DNA from: Cerioporus squamosus
Lineage: Eukaryota; Basidiomycota; Agaricomycetes; Polyporales; Polyporaceae
Direction: 5' to 3'
NCBI GenBank assembly: GCA_022592435.1
Contig: JABYQS010000226.1
Coordinates: forward strand, 1 to 52,137
Length of the DNA: 52,137 nucleotides
Shown here: one piece after another, positions 1 through 10,907 of the stretch
Position numbering within the stretch: the stretch's first letter is position 1
Layout: the number at the start of each line of letters is the position of its first letter
Made by a program: the position numbers and the translations under genes
Notes under the pieces: generated by a model
The model's database searches: none
Seen by the model: only the letters and a program-made list of their open reading frames with translations
Told to the model about the DNA's origin: nothing

Positions 1-1
1 A

Positions 2-549
2 GTCGCGCAGCTCCGTTCGTACCGCGCAGATGAGTCAGTGCTCTGGGGCGAAGAGACCTTAGACATCGCGCAGGTCGCGCGGCACTCCTCCCTGCGACAC
101 CGCCTCTTATGGGAGTCGCACGAGATTAACTTCAGAGCTGAAGTCATGGCGCTGGACACGCTCCTTGTGCACAAATCGAGTTGGCTGGAGATCCACCGGT
201 GGGAACGGGAGGCTTTCGTTTCTGGCATCTGGGGTTCCCTGAGTTCTGCGGTAACGGTCATCCCGTCTGACGGCGAGCACAAAGATATCTTCCGGTGGAC
301 CGAGCCGATGGGTGGAGGGCCGCCGCCCGACCTGACGTTGTGGACGCTCAGAACGTTTTCGCGAGTCTTGGCATGGTGGCCCGACTGTCCAGAGGAAGTT
401 GTCCGCGCGGGGTCGGCAGAAGCGGACTTGGTGGACTTTAAACGCGTCCAGGGGAGGCGGTAGAATTTTACGTGCGTACATTTGTAAAACATTATTCGCG
501 TCTGCCTGTACCCCCGATCACGAATAAGTCTGTATCTCCCCCGATGTAA
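2..549 (+). pseudogene. C-terminal part of orphan ~830-aa family protein, frameshifted and cut by the window edge
   Basis: The reading frame is open from base 2 and matches the C-terminal part of the large orphan proteins at 26958-29554 and 35652-38018: 'LLWESHEINFRAEVMALDTL' aligns with 'LVYDAYETNWRCELLALDAL', followed by the same Trp/Arg-rich stretch. The frame hits a stop at 461-463, but the expected ending (FYVRTFVKHYSRLPVPP) continues in another frame from about 447 to a TAA at 547-549. A single-base indel near 440-455 therefore separates the two parts. No domain is recognised and the function is unknown. The 5' part lies outside the window, so whether the rest is intact cannot be judged. 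A sequencing or assembly error could also explain the shift. Confidence 0.62.
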
Positions 550-1596
550 TATCCATATCATACGCCTGTAATATTCAACGTGTATCGTCGTCCAATCTTG
601 TCTGCACTGACCATGTTTGTAGGGGTGGATCATGACAGGGAGAATACGCGAGGAAGATGCCTGGTCGGGCGGCAGGCAAGTACGGGACGCTACGACGTTC
701 AGTGCAAGTGGGTGCGCATTTGTTCTTGCGCCGATCTGTAACTTCCAGATAATGTAAGTGCCCAGTTGCGAAGGTGTCACGGCCGTTGACTGGCGTTCGC
801 CTTAGGTGTCACCGCTGCATAACTGTCGCCTCTGGGACGAATCACCTCGCGACGATTCTCCCCGTGCCGCGCGCGTTCCCCCTCGCTTCTTCGATGCTGG
901 TGCCTGGGTGAGCGAACAGTTCTATACATTACATACTATGACGTCCGGACAGACTCATCTCGAGCAGAGCGGACTCAACACATGCGCAAAGCGGGCATCG
1001 TCCGCGCGATTGCCACTGTCTTTCCAACCAGGGCTCTCGCCACTTCCGACCGCAGTATGTCACGCGTCCAGTTCGAATGCAATACAAAGAATGACTGACG
1101 AGAGGATCACACAGGCGGAGCAGCGGGTGAAGACCTGCTAGTTCATCGATTGTCAGATGTCGCTGAAGATGCCGTCAAGGTTCGAACTTGAAAGGGTAAG
1201 CATCCGCCCTAACGGACACTTCTGTCACTGTGCTACCAACAGAGCTTCTAGCTGCGGCAAGTGATTTGGAGTGTTTTGGCAGCACTATGCCAGCACGCGC
1301 CTTGAGTGCACACCTGCCAAGCGGACAATCTCCGAGCACAAGAAGGGATCGCGACACTATTTGTGGGCAAGCTCGGGCGAGTAGGCCACTGCCGGAACGT
1401 TCGACATATGTCTCGCCAGAACGGATGTCTTTGACATCGCGTAGTAAGATTGAATATTGCCCGCATGCAGGCCGTGCTGCGGCAAGCTGACCCTGGAAGC
1501 CCCGGGCCGCCGTGCACCCACAAGACCGATATGTATATATGCGACACGGAGTGGTCCGGCTGCCGAACGTTGTGCGTCTCAGCATTTTATCCTTCA
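550..1596. other. Intergenic, no supported gene
   Basis: Short open frames exist on both strands (for example 806-1141 plus and 1175-1597 minus). None joins through splice sites into a convincing protein, and none resembles another gene in the window. Confidence 0.5.
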
Positions 1597-2481
1597 ATGC
1601 CGCCCTCTGAGTCCACTCCTCGCGAGCAGCCTGCGAATGATCTGAGGAACACAGACAGTAAGTCCGACTGTCTGGTAGTCCGATGCGTCCCTGCGAGCTG
1701 ACACTTTGACATCTTTTGACACCCGCTAGCGGAGGGTGGCAAGGCTTCGGACAGAGCCGAGGAGATTCGCATCAAGGTCGAGCCCGTGGAGGAATCCGTC
1801 TGGAATCCGGGTGCGCGGTGGTGGTACGAGACTCCTGTGCCACCCCGGGCCCCTATGTCGATGGCGCAGCTCATGATGCTGTGCGTGCCGCCGCCGACGA
1901 CGACGACGAAGGCGATCAAAGAGCCCGCACAGCCCACGATGCCTCCGAAACCCCCGAAACCCACCGCGCGCATGTCATGTGGGCCCAGTCGGGGGGGGCT
2001 GTCTGCGAAGGACAATGCGCGCAACTCCACGCCGCAGAAACCAAGCAAGCTCCGAACAATGACTACCGCCAGCGCCGCCGCTAGAAGAGAATTGGCCAAG
2101 AAGTTAGGGTCGAAACGTATGTGATCGTCTCTATTGTAGAGAGCATCCTCACTCACTGACAAATTCAGGACCTCGCCGCAGTGAACCGGATTCGCCTGCG
2201 GCAGGTCCTTCTCGATACACAGAGAGCGAAGAAGAAGATGGCGAGGCCGAAGAGCCCATCGCAGGGCCCTCGCGCGAATGTACTGGGCGGGGTAACGGTA
2301 GCAAGCAGACGTCGGAGAAACAATACATGCTCATCGGCCAGGACAAACAGAGGTAATTGTAGACATATGATTGTACACCGAGGCAAAGAAGATTGTACCT
2401 CGCATCATCATGCTCATAACGTTCCCATGTAGTGGAGGGCTCGCAAATCCAGACTGGACAGGGCGAACGTGCTACGGGTAG
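1597..2481 (+). CDS. Low-complexity Pro/Thr- and Ser/Glu-rich protein, about 226 aa, unknown function
   Basis: Four exons join with consistent phase: 1597-1657, 1730-2116, 2169-2352 and 2433-2481. Introns start GTAAGT, GTATGT and GTAATT and end TAG, CAG and TAG. The start ATG (context ttcaATGCC) is the first in frame. The product begins MPPSESTPREQPAND, has a KVEPVEESVWNPGARWWYE segment near residues 35-50, then a Pro/Thr-rich part, a basic stretch (ARRELAKKLGSKRPRR) and an acidic Ser/Glu segment (RYTESEEEDGEAEEP). No catalytic domain, signal peptide or membrane segment is visible. The basic and acidic patches suggest a nuclear or regulatory protein, but that is only inference. Upstream exons cannot be excluded. 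Confidence 0.52.
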
Positions 2482-2712
2482 ATCACTGCTACGAACTGAA
2501 CGCCGGAAGCTGTCACATTCAGCTCCTTGATCTGAGCTTATTACTTCTGCGCTACGTCCACTCTCCCCGTTGCTCTTGCGCTCGTTTACGTTGCCCCACC
2601 CCTCCCCCTGCGCCCTTCTCTCCAGGCCCATCTCACATCATCGCGCACAAATCTGCGCTCCCCCATCCGCTCATCGCTCGAGGCTAGGGTATCTGAGACC
2701 TCCCGTCTCTAG

Positions 2713-3640
2713 GTTCTGATTTGCGATCTCAACATCATCTTCCATGCTGTAAGTCAAACGTGCAACACTTAAGAGTGGTCACTAATATGTCATGCAGGAA
2801 GAGCTTCCGGCTCTCGTTCAACCATATAATCATATGAGCGTCGCGAAGACTTTGACGAGGTCCTGTCCCTTCTTGAGGCCGGTTGGAGCTTAGAGCGCGC
2901 ACACGTATGTACTCTTGTGTGCTTCTCCTTGACTGTCTGTCCATATGGGTATCTTCACGGACTTTACCATCCTCTACAGCCAAAGTCGTCCGGCGAAGCG
3001 TAAGTATGCAAAGTCTCGCCGGTTGAGTGATGCGTTGACACGATCACAAACATGAAGCATCTCAAGCTCTTCGTCTCTCGCATCAACGTTCATCAAGGCC
3101 GCTGAGCGTGCGCACCTCTGTGGCTCGAACTCGTCTTACTTTATATCAAGTACGATGAGTTCAACAATGTGGCGCTTACGATGATTGAGCGGCGGACCCA
3201 CGTCGAGATGTATGTTTCACTTTGTGCTTTCGGGGACAGTTACTGACTACTCTGTACAGCTACCACAAGGCGCTCACGTTATACCTGCAGGAGCAGCCAG
3301 CGTTGCTCACGGATTTGCCTTCGGTCATGACCATCCTTATTGATCATGGGCATGTCGTGCGGATGTTCAGCAGAACTCCTTATCCGGTCATACCTCATCG
3401 CGGTGCAACACGTCCGTTCCTTCTGTCCGCACACGAATGACTCGGACCAGCAGCTGACTTGCCTGACTGTAGCTCAACATCGAGGCTGTCCACGATGTCT
3501 ACAACAGCTTGCTCATCGAGGAGGACTACAAGACGTTGCGGGACTTGATCGATAGCTTCGACAACTTCATCAACCTCGAGCCGGTCCGTGAGCTTGACAA
3601 GCACGAATCCCTCGAGTTCCGCAGGCTGGCCGCCCACCCG
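2713..3640 (+). pseudogene. Decayed fragment of clathrin heavy chain (CHC repeat region)
   Basis: Pieces in several frames match, in order, the C-terminal clathrin heavy chain repeats of the vesicle-coat protein: NIIFHA then EELPALV, DEVLSLLEAGWSLERAH, MGIFTDFTILYSQSRPAK, KHLKLFVSRIN, IKAAERAHL, LVLLYIKYDEFNNVALTMIE, YHKALTLYLQEQPALLTDLP, IDHGHVVRMF, LIRSYLIAVQH, then EEDYKTLRDLIDSFDNF and ESLEFRRLAAH. The order is collinear with the family but needs frameshifts near 2830, 3115 and 3380. Relics of short introns remain at conserved exon joins (from 2749, and from 2905 where the acceptor AG has become AT). This is therefore a copy of genomic DNA and not a reverse-transcribed message. Only a few hundred codons of a roughly 1,700-codon gene are present. 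A functional gene must exist elsewhere in the genome. Confidence 0.82.
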
Positions 3641-4330
3641 AACTCGGACCAGCGCATGGACGACGGCAGTCTTCTCCCCGGCTGGAAGGCGACGGTCACG
3701 GGATTCATCAACAGCTGTCCGACACTTTCGGCGGCGGAGTCGTTGCGTCAGCGTGGTCTCGTCCGTCTCCGCCTCACAACTGCCTATCCCCACGCCGTCC
3801 TCCTCATCCACTCACAACCCTCCCCGCACGCGCCCATGTCTACAAAAATCCTTTCGACGCCGGAGACTTGAGAGAAGGCGACATAGTTTTGTCCATGGTG
3901 ACCTGCTCGCTACCGAGAGTACCAGCCGCGTTCCGTTGTTGTCCACGAGCAGGACACGAGGGCCCCACACACTCGCTCTCATGTCCCTCGCCCACCTTCC
4001 TTTCATCGCGGCCGCTGCACGTCATCGATGCCCTCAGACGCGTACTGCAGTCGCCATCACGATAGAGACTCGCCGCCACGCGGAGATCTAGATGAGGCGG
4101 AGGCGGCGTCTCTCGCCCACTCTGCGTCTCGCCTGTTTTCGTAGGGTTCTAAGAGTTCTAGGCAAGGCTCACATTATTCAGACGAACAGTTTGTGAGCAT
4201 TGCATTGCCGTCTAACAGAACAGAGGCATCGGAAACACTCGGGGGTGGACGCGGTGTGCTTAGTGCTAACCCGACATACATTCGAATTTCTTCATCGACA
4301 GGCTCCTGTAGCTCCTCTAAAAGGCTTGAG
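3641..4330. other. No supported gene; possible continuation of clathrin relic
   Basis: GC-rich open frames run on both strands (3588-4091 plus, 3812-4079 minus). No continuation of the clathrin repeats could be followed with confidence beyond about 3640. The stretch 4193-4330 is open in the frame of the next gene but lacks a clear start. Confidence 0.45.
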
Positions 4331-5710
4331 ATGACTATTTACCGTTGCGCGACGAGCTCTGGAAGCGCGTGTGATGTAAGTGCTCGACTCAATTAAACAT
4401 TCGTATGCAAGCTTAAGCATTCATTTTCGACAGCCGGCCTCGCGCTCGCGTGTTATCGCTGATATCGCCATCGCGATGACTCAGATTAGTGCCGGCCTCA
4501 TGGCGAGAGCGGGTGCCTCTGGTGGCCATGTCCCATGGGTGATAAACGACGCGTACGACAACTCTCTATCAGAGTATCTCAGTTCATGTCTATTATCCTG
4601 ACTTGCGCACTTGCCCCTTCCTTCACAGGGACTCTGCTGACGGCTCTGCTGGCGATTGCTGTGTATATCTTATACCGGGTTGCTTTCACCAGGTTCCAAC
4701 ACAGTAACTCGACCCAAGAATTGCCCTCGGATTTTGCATTCTCCTCCAGTACGGCTGTCCGCGCTCTCGAGACAACACGTCTTGTCTATAATGCTCCTGT
4801 CCACCCCGATATACGTCGGTCTACCCCCGTCATCTTCCGTGTGTTCGATCGATCAGGCGTGAAGCCTGCCCAACGGTACGTATTACTGGTTACTCTCTGA
4901 AACGCGAAAACATAGCTCATCCTCTTCCTCATTTATAGCGGCAAGTCGCCCATGGCAGAACAGAATATGAGAGCTGCGCCAACGTCAAGAGGGCCAACTC
5001 CACGAACACACACACCCGACCGGCTGGAATCGCTCGCAAGGGAGGAGTCTGTGTCTAGCCAGCCACAGACAAGTGAGTCTCGTGCAGTCCGGTTTGTCGA
5101 GGAGCAGCCAAACGCGGGGTCGTCATCCCTTCGAGGCCAGCAGCGGGAGAGCAGATCTGCAGAGGAACCTCCTTACGCGACGTCTTCGTTGACATCAGCG
5201 TTGGGGGCAAGTTCTGACGTAAGCATCGACCTCTGTTATGTGGCTGGCTGGCTCACAAGAATGAAGTCTTTAGACCGCGGTGTGTTGGTGCGCCGCTTCC
5301 GATTCTTTCGTGGAAGCGGGGTTCACTTGAATACCGACGAATACGAAGACGGGACAGCGTGGTATCAGTCCAAGTCACAGTATCCTATCCCACACCCACC
5401 CGATATCACGACGTCTTCCCGCCTTCGTATCGGTGACCTGTTCTATCATTCATCCCCCGTTAAACCGCAACTCTGGTTGCGAGCACTCGACGCTCATGGT
5501 GTGCCGCACTGGCAGGAGACCTATCTAGGCTACAAGCGCCCCTCGGACGGCAGGCGCCTGGTGCTGACAGAGTCATGGCTGTTGCCTTCATGGGTCTTAG
5601 AGTCCACGTACAAGACCAAATTTAAGAAGCACAGTAAGTATCATGTCCGCGACCTCACTAGGTGCTGCATAGCTGAGTACTCTAACCCTCTAGTTCATGA
5701 TAATATGTAG
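4331..5710 (+). CDS. Single-pass membrane protein of unknown function, about 369 aa
   Basis: Six exons join in phase: 4331-4375, 4434-4587, 4629-4875, 4939-5218, 5267-5633 and 5694-5710. All introns are GT...AG and 41-63 nt long. The start ATG at 4331 is the first clear in-frame candidate, though the frame is open further upstream. The hydrophobic segment LLTALLAIAVYILYRVAF (about residues 68-85) is the only membrane span. It is followed by a hydrophilic Ser/Glu-rich linker and a compact C-terminal part rich in Trp and Tyr (WYQSKSQYPIPHPPD, LWLRALDAHGVPHWQETYLG). No known domain is recognised. The long tail after the span is the likely functional part; which side of the membrane it faces is not resolved. 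Confidence 0.58.
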
Positions 5711-5990
5711 CTATCTCTCGTGGAGGCGGGGGCGTTCGTGTATCTTTGACGCTATATGATCGCAGTTACCTCCGGACTACCGGAGTCTGCGCACATATCT
5801 GTACTATCATTCTAAAGAGTTGCAATAAGGAGTTTATCTAGGGAGACCGTTGATCAAATTGACGACATTTTCCCGAGCCGTCCGGATCCGTACGAAGGTC
5901 AAGAGGGCTCCTACCGCATGGAAGCAACGTGTAGGCTGCACCTTCCTTTCTTCCACCACTGTCGAACTCTTCATCCCTATGCTTGTGGCA

Positions 5991-7888
5991 ATGTACTCTG
6001 TGGAATCAACTCTTGCGGGTCATGCCGCATCAATCAACGCTGTAGCGTTCTCTCCGGACGGGAAGTATCTTGCAAGTGGTGCCGATGATGGTTTTATCAT
6101 CGTATGGGAAGTTGCCGGAGGACGACAGGCCCACAAGCTAGACGGCAAGAGCCCAGTAACTGCGTTATTGTGGACCAATGAGCTCTACGCCGGATTCGCA
6201 GATGGACGAGTGGCATCTGCCGAAGTGACGCCAGTGAGTTCGGGCATCTCGCTTCTCTGAACCGTGACATCCGCTGATAGTCTCTCATCGCACTCACCTG
6301 GTACAGGATGAGCTGACGGCAGGCTACATCCCTCGGACTGACGGGGGTGTGGTTGAGCATATCTCCATGGACTACTCAGCGCGACGCTTAGCAATATGTG
6401 TTGGCCCGGAAGTCGAGATATGGACGCGCGTCCGAAGTCGTACGTACTCCGTTACCCTCAGCATCCACAGCGCTAATCTTAGAGGAGCTAGACAAGATGG
6501 GGCGTAAAGTATTACCCAGTCCCTTTGAGGCTAGCGGTGTGCCCGGGGGTCGCCGTGCGACAGTTGGTGCGCCAGCCAAGAGTCTCTTCCATCCGCCCGC
6601 CGTTCTCAATTGATGTCCCTTCGTAGTTCCTACCGTATCTGAGAATCGGTATGCCGACGACGCTGAGAAGTGCCTCAAACCGCGCTCAGCCCAATTCGTG
6701 AAGTCCGGAAATAGCCTGCTGGTAGGTTACCTTGAAGACGGGATATAGTATGTCGCCTATCATGCTACTTCAATCCGCAACTTGTCCTCTGACCGATGAC
6801 TGTAGCTGTTGGGAGTTCCAAATGCAGACATATGTGTGGCACATCTCGACTAGAGTGTAGGTTGTTCACCTAGCTCCCATTGCCAAAGGTTCGGTACGAT
6901 CTAACTTCTAATGGCTTAGTGGACGACTCACTTTAAGCCCCGATGAGAGCTTCTTTGCCGTTTCAAACCTGTACGATGGGTTCGACCTCTATAGGACGAG
7001 CGACCATTCATGGGTGCGTGCATACCGAGCGGATACGCGACTCAATTTGCCCCTGCCCGTCATTTTCGTCGAGGATGGAGCGAAATTGTTCACGGGGACT
7101 TCTTGCGGGCAAGTCAGCTTGGTCGACCTTCAGACGGGGCAAGAGATCCAGGAGCTATGTCACAATGGTAGAGTTTCGACGTTCACCTATAAATGTAGGG
7201 AATACTGATGCTCTGGCGTAGATGAGGTGATTCAAGCCCTAGTGAGTGTATCCGGTTCCATGTGCTTCCCGGACTTCTGACTTAACTGAGCTCTGAACAG
7301 GCCTCTTACCAGGACAACGCGGGAACCTCCCTTCTCGCCACCGGGTCCTCAGAACAAGGCATTGACACCCTCGTTCGAATCTGGCGTCTACGAAGTCCAA
7401 TCCGCAAGGTCGACGTTGCAGTCGAGACTGAATCCTCAGGGTTGATGGTCCGCTCTCCTCGATCTACGATCGCTGCTGCGCAGAAACCATTTGGCACAGC
7501 CGGTGAGTACCTTGCACTCTTGTCTGCTGCCTCCTGGCTCTTCTACAAACTGTAGCTCTCATAGCATTCATTATGGGTCTCGCATCTCTTTCCATCGCCA
7601 TCTTCCGACACACACACACTGGACAATCCCGCGATGCCCTCCAAACTGTGCGCAGCCACAAGGTGTGTTCTTCGTTCCATCATTTTCTGATTGCGTGAGC
7701 TGATTGATTGAACCAGAGTAATCTTGTACAGGAAGTCGTGGGCTCCATTTGTGACATCGTCTCCGATATATCCGTTTCGGCAGCACGGTCGATGGCTGAG
7801 CTCCTCAACCGGTAAGTTGCGAAATCTCCTCTCGACCACACCGCTCAAATGGACCTGCAGCTATATTTCATACATGGAAGCCCGATGA
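5991..7888 (+). CDS. WD40-repeat protein with C-terminal transmembrane segment, about 442 aa
   Basis: Eleven exons join with consistent phase: 5991-6233, 6307-6436, 6483-6566, 6627-6747, 6806-6856, 6920-7167, 7222-7241, 7301-7502, 7556-7662, 7717-7811 and 7861-7888. WD40 signatures are clear at the start (GHAASINAVAFSPDGKYLAS then GFIIVWEV) and later (GRLTLSPDESFFAVSNLYDG, KLFTGTSCGQVSLVDLQTG, LLATGSSEQGIDTLVRIW), giving one incomplete or divergent propeller. Residues about 368-383 (LIAFIMGLASLSIAIF) form a hydrophobic span. A tail containing DIVSDISVSAARSMAELLNR follows. The start was chosen to match the paralogue at 15279-17054, which begins at the same place before the first repeat. WD40 propellers are protein-binding scaffolds; with this tail it is probably membrane-anchored. 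The partner is unknown. Confidence 0.8.
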
Positions 7889-8625
7889 TGAGGCTTTAAG
7901 GGGTTCGCGGACAGTCGCGGATCCTCGTACGATAGCTGAGGTGACTCGTCAAGTGGCGACGGGTGTAAGTAGTGAAGTGAAATAAGTCTTTTTAGTAAAT
8001 ACACTGGCATGCTGAGCAGTACTAAGTAGTGAGACCGTCGAGCTGAGTACTTACTGCGACAACTTGAATTTCATAGATCGGGTTCTTACTACGGCCCGGG
8101 TCACAACGCACGAGCGCTTGAGCCCACTTGTCTTCCTCCCTGACCACTTCCTGTCTCGCTGGCGCATGCTGCGATGAGCTATATGCCGTCACCCGTCAAT
8201 GTACCCTCAAATTCACTGCTTCTGCTATGACGGATCGGAGCCACCGGTTGGGGGAGCTGCGACTGGGGATTAAAGAAAGTCCTGGTACCTCTCGCAGACC
8301 AGCGACATTCAACGTAGCTCGTCACATCCCGCAAATACCACGCCCTCTGCGTTGCTATTCTTCCCAGCACAGTTTCTTCTCCGCTGTCTCCCCCTTCATC
8401 ATATCCCCTTGCCGCCGCCCTTACCAGTTGACCCCACGTGCGACACCCTCCACTTTGCAGTCCGAACTACTGCACAACACGCGTCTGCTCTCGGAAACTA
8501 GGTACGCTCTCATAAGTAACCTGTAGCTACCTGTAGCCGAACTTACGACCCCTGCAGCGCTGTGACGCAGATGCGACTCACCAGCTCCTTTGCGATGAAC
8601 TCTCCTGGCCAATGAAAGTGCACAC
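7889..8625. other. No supported gene
   Basis: A plus-strand open stretch runs through 8128-8526. A possible splice (GTACGC at about 8501 to CTGCAG at about 8557) would extend it briefly. The composition is unconvincing and no motif is seen. Confidence 0.4.
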
Positions 8626-9016
8626 GTGAGGCTGCGAACCTGTCGACCTCCCGTCGACTTGGAGATTCCCATCTATCTCACATGCGTCACGGTGTTATCA
8701 GAAGACGAGGTACCAAGTTTCAAAGTGAGACGGGAAGCCGGAGGCGATGGCACGGCTGGCGAGGAAAACTTCGACGCGGATGTCGCTGCAACTTCTGATA
8801 GGGACGAGCACATGGATCAGCGCAGTACGGTGGACCTGGTTGACGGGGTGAGTACGATCATTTAAGCTCCGTCCACGAAAGCTGCTCCCTTGACTTCAGG
8901 ATCTCTCTCTTCATGGTCGCCCCCGCTGTCCTCACTGCTCCCATACAGCCTATCTCCACATGCCACGGCTATGCTCTCCCTACTGGTGTGAAGGCTTAGG
9001 AGATGCCGAAGATTGA
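8626..9016 (+). CDS. Possible small acidic, Cys-containing protein; 5' end not found
   Basis: Two exons, 8626-8847 and 8900-9016, join in phase through a good intron (GTGAGT...TTCAG). The first encodes a Pro/Val-rich then acidic segment (GEENFDADVAATSDRDEHMD). The second encodes CPHCSHTAYLHMPRLCSPYW followed by a Cys and ends GDAEDstop. Cysteines spaced C-x2-C and C-x4-C with nearby His could bind zinc, but no named family is recognised. There is no ATG at the left end: the frame is closed by a TGA shortly upstream, so either an upstream exon was missed or this is a fragment. The codon pattern and intact splice favour real coding sequence, present or past. Confidence 0.35.
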
Positions 9017-9062
9017 TTCGTTGGTGTCGAGTCCGCGGGTCGCGAAAGCAGCCCCCAGAGCG

Positions 9063-9497
9063 CTAGCGCCAGTACGTCTTACTATCATGCGTGAGGTTGC
9101 GAGTATTTGAATGTATAATCGCATTCGTACCTTTTGGCTCCCCTCCAACCTCTGGCATGTTCACGATGAAGGTCTCTTCAGACGAAGCTAAAGGTATGGA
9201 CATCATGCTAGCAGCTACTTCGTTGAGGCTAACTTCTCCTATGGATGGATCCAAGGTCGAGGTGACCGGCCAGTACTCCCATCCTTACCCCTGGTAGGGA
9301 TCGGTGATTGCTGCGATATCGCGCACGTCAACTTCGAAGAGCTCATATGCTGCAGCGCTCAAGGCTAGCCTCATCATTGGCTTATGGAGTTCTTCATGGA
9401 CGAAACCAAGTTTCCGTTGGTCCTCGCGACTGATATATCGATCCACCAGCATGAGATGCGCACACATCGCTCGTCCGGCTCGCCATGCTTCCGGCAT
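9063..9497 (-). pseudogene. Minus-strand coding relic with one in-frame stop, unknown family
   Basis: Two minus-strand open stretches lie in the same frame and are separated by a single TAA at 9285-9287. The first half contains YISREDQRKLGFVHEELHKP and ELFEVDVRDIAAITDPYQG; the second contains PSIGEVSLNEVAASMMS and ETFIVNMPEVGGEPKG. Read together they give about 145 codons of protein-like composition. No domain is recognised. It could instead be a chance open frame opposite unrecognised plus-strand sequence. Confidence 0.27.
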
Positions 9498-9617
9498 AGT
9501 TTAGCAAGGGGTCGATAGCGTCCGGCGCCCGGCCCGCTTGCTTTTGGCGATGGTAGGTGGTTTCTTCGTTGCTGTTACAGGACACGCGCTGGCTGAGGTA
9601 CGCGCAGGTTAGATGGG

Positions 9618-10145
9618 ATGGAGCAATTGGTTGCCAGCCCATTGCTGTCCTCGTTGATCGAGGATGTGCCGCATGCCAAGCTCCTGCGAGTGCTCAGGGT
9701 ATCGCAGATGCTCAACGCGCAGGAGAGCGAGCGCACGACGCTTGCGACGCGGAAGCGCATACTTGGTAAGTGGGAATTGCTTCTTGCATTCCAGGTGCTG
9801 ACTCCTTTCGCAACGTATTGCCCCTGAGCCAGCGGGCACCTTGTCGAAGGTTCAGAGTCTACTAGAGCCGATACCGAGAGCAACAAGAAGGTGATGTCCT
9901 CCTTTACGTGCTCAAGTTCCTGCGGCTGACATTGTTTACGTCCATGTGGCGGATCTCGGGCTCGACTTCACGGTCCCAGGATACGACATCTATGTAGTTG
10001 AAGATGAGCGTCAATCATTGTTTCACTTTCGTCGCTCCCGTGCTGACGACGTATCGCTCGCCAGGACGCCGTGGAATCACCGTGACCACGAAAACGTCGA
10101 GGAGTGCATCCGCGCCTTGAATGATGTGTCGTCAGCAAAGGTCCC
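9618..10145 (+). pseudogene. Decayed fragment resembling a UFD4/TRIP12-type HECT ubiquitin ligase
   Basis: The stretch ADLGLDFTVPGYDI (from about 9952) matches the conserved 'EDLGLDFTLPGY' element between the lobes of UFD4/TRIP12 HECT E3 ligases. The following family elements appear in neighbouring frames: GITVTTK, then ENVEECIRALND, equivalent to 'IPVT...NVEEYI'. Upstream, GTLSKVQSLLEPI (joined in phase through an intron 9767-9836 to an exon starting at ATG 9618) fits the preceding 'LANSLSKVQ' element. Frameshifts inside about 60 codons and loss of the catalytic C-lobe show it is dead. The identity of the first exon (SLIEDVPHAKLLRVLRVSQM) is uncertain. The active family attaches ubiquitin to degradation substrates. 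Confidence 0.47.
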
Positions 10146-10907
10146 AGGCGCAAGGAAGCAAGGATCGTCATCAAGTTGCTATCGAGCTGTCAGAGGTGTG
10201 TTCGCCGATGCCGGTGTGGCGCAATGTGCTACAGTCCTCCCAGCCTGTTCAATCAACTTCCCCTTTCGATGCCCACTCTGGAAACCTCATCTCAGAAGTC
10301 TCCACCCGAGACTGGCGTGAGCTCCGTCTCGAACCTCCGTCTCGAAGAGTCGGACGGACGAGGTCATGAGTGCCGGAGGCAATTGAGAGGATGAAGAGGA
10401 GCACGAATATCCCGGATAACTCGGAACGACGCGTGCATGGATGAGGACGCTGGAGATGAAGAGTGAAGGGACGGCAAAGACAGAGGCAAGAGAATGTACG
10501 TGTTCAAGAGTAGGTGCGGCAGCTCGAGGAGGAGCTGGCGGAGATGACGTTTGACAGGGAGCATGCGCTACCATCGGCTGTAAGGGATGCGCGGCTGTGG
10601 AAGGTGCGGGGAGGACGGGATCCGGGACGGGGAGGAGGACGAGACTTCGAGGCGGCTCCGGAAGATATATAAGTCCGACACGAAGTGCGCGATACAAAAG
10701 TTCGAGTGCCCTATCTTATGTGTACTCTAAGGACGAACATTTACTGGATCACGTCCCTATCCTACCACCCACGCATCAATGCATGTGTATTGCACTGATG
10801 AGCGGCTTTTTCCGCGTCATAAGCGCCTGTATTCGTGGCATCTCTACGGGACCTGCGATTTGGTGTGGTTCTGCACCTGGGTCTATCTCATCTACTTAGG
10901 AACTGCG
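10146..10907. other. No supported gene; coiled-coil-like relic and a TATA-like box
   Basis: Around 10510-10672 one plus frame reads VRQLEEELAEMTFDREHAL and ends at a stop, which looks like a coiled-coil remnant. TATATAAG at 10666-10673 lies about 240 bases before the JmjC start and might be its TATA box. Confidence 0.35.

Noticed and set aside
1587..2162. 191-codon minus-strand open frame
   Set aside because: Antisense to the spliced 1597-2481 gene. Its Gly/Val-rich runs mirror the Pro/Thr codons of the plus strand.
2500..10700. A defined Helitron carrying the clathrin and HECT fragments
   Set aside because: No helicase or Rep sequence and no convincing terminal hairpin with CTRR end could be found by eye, so capture remains a hypothesis.
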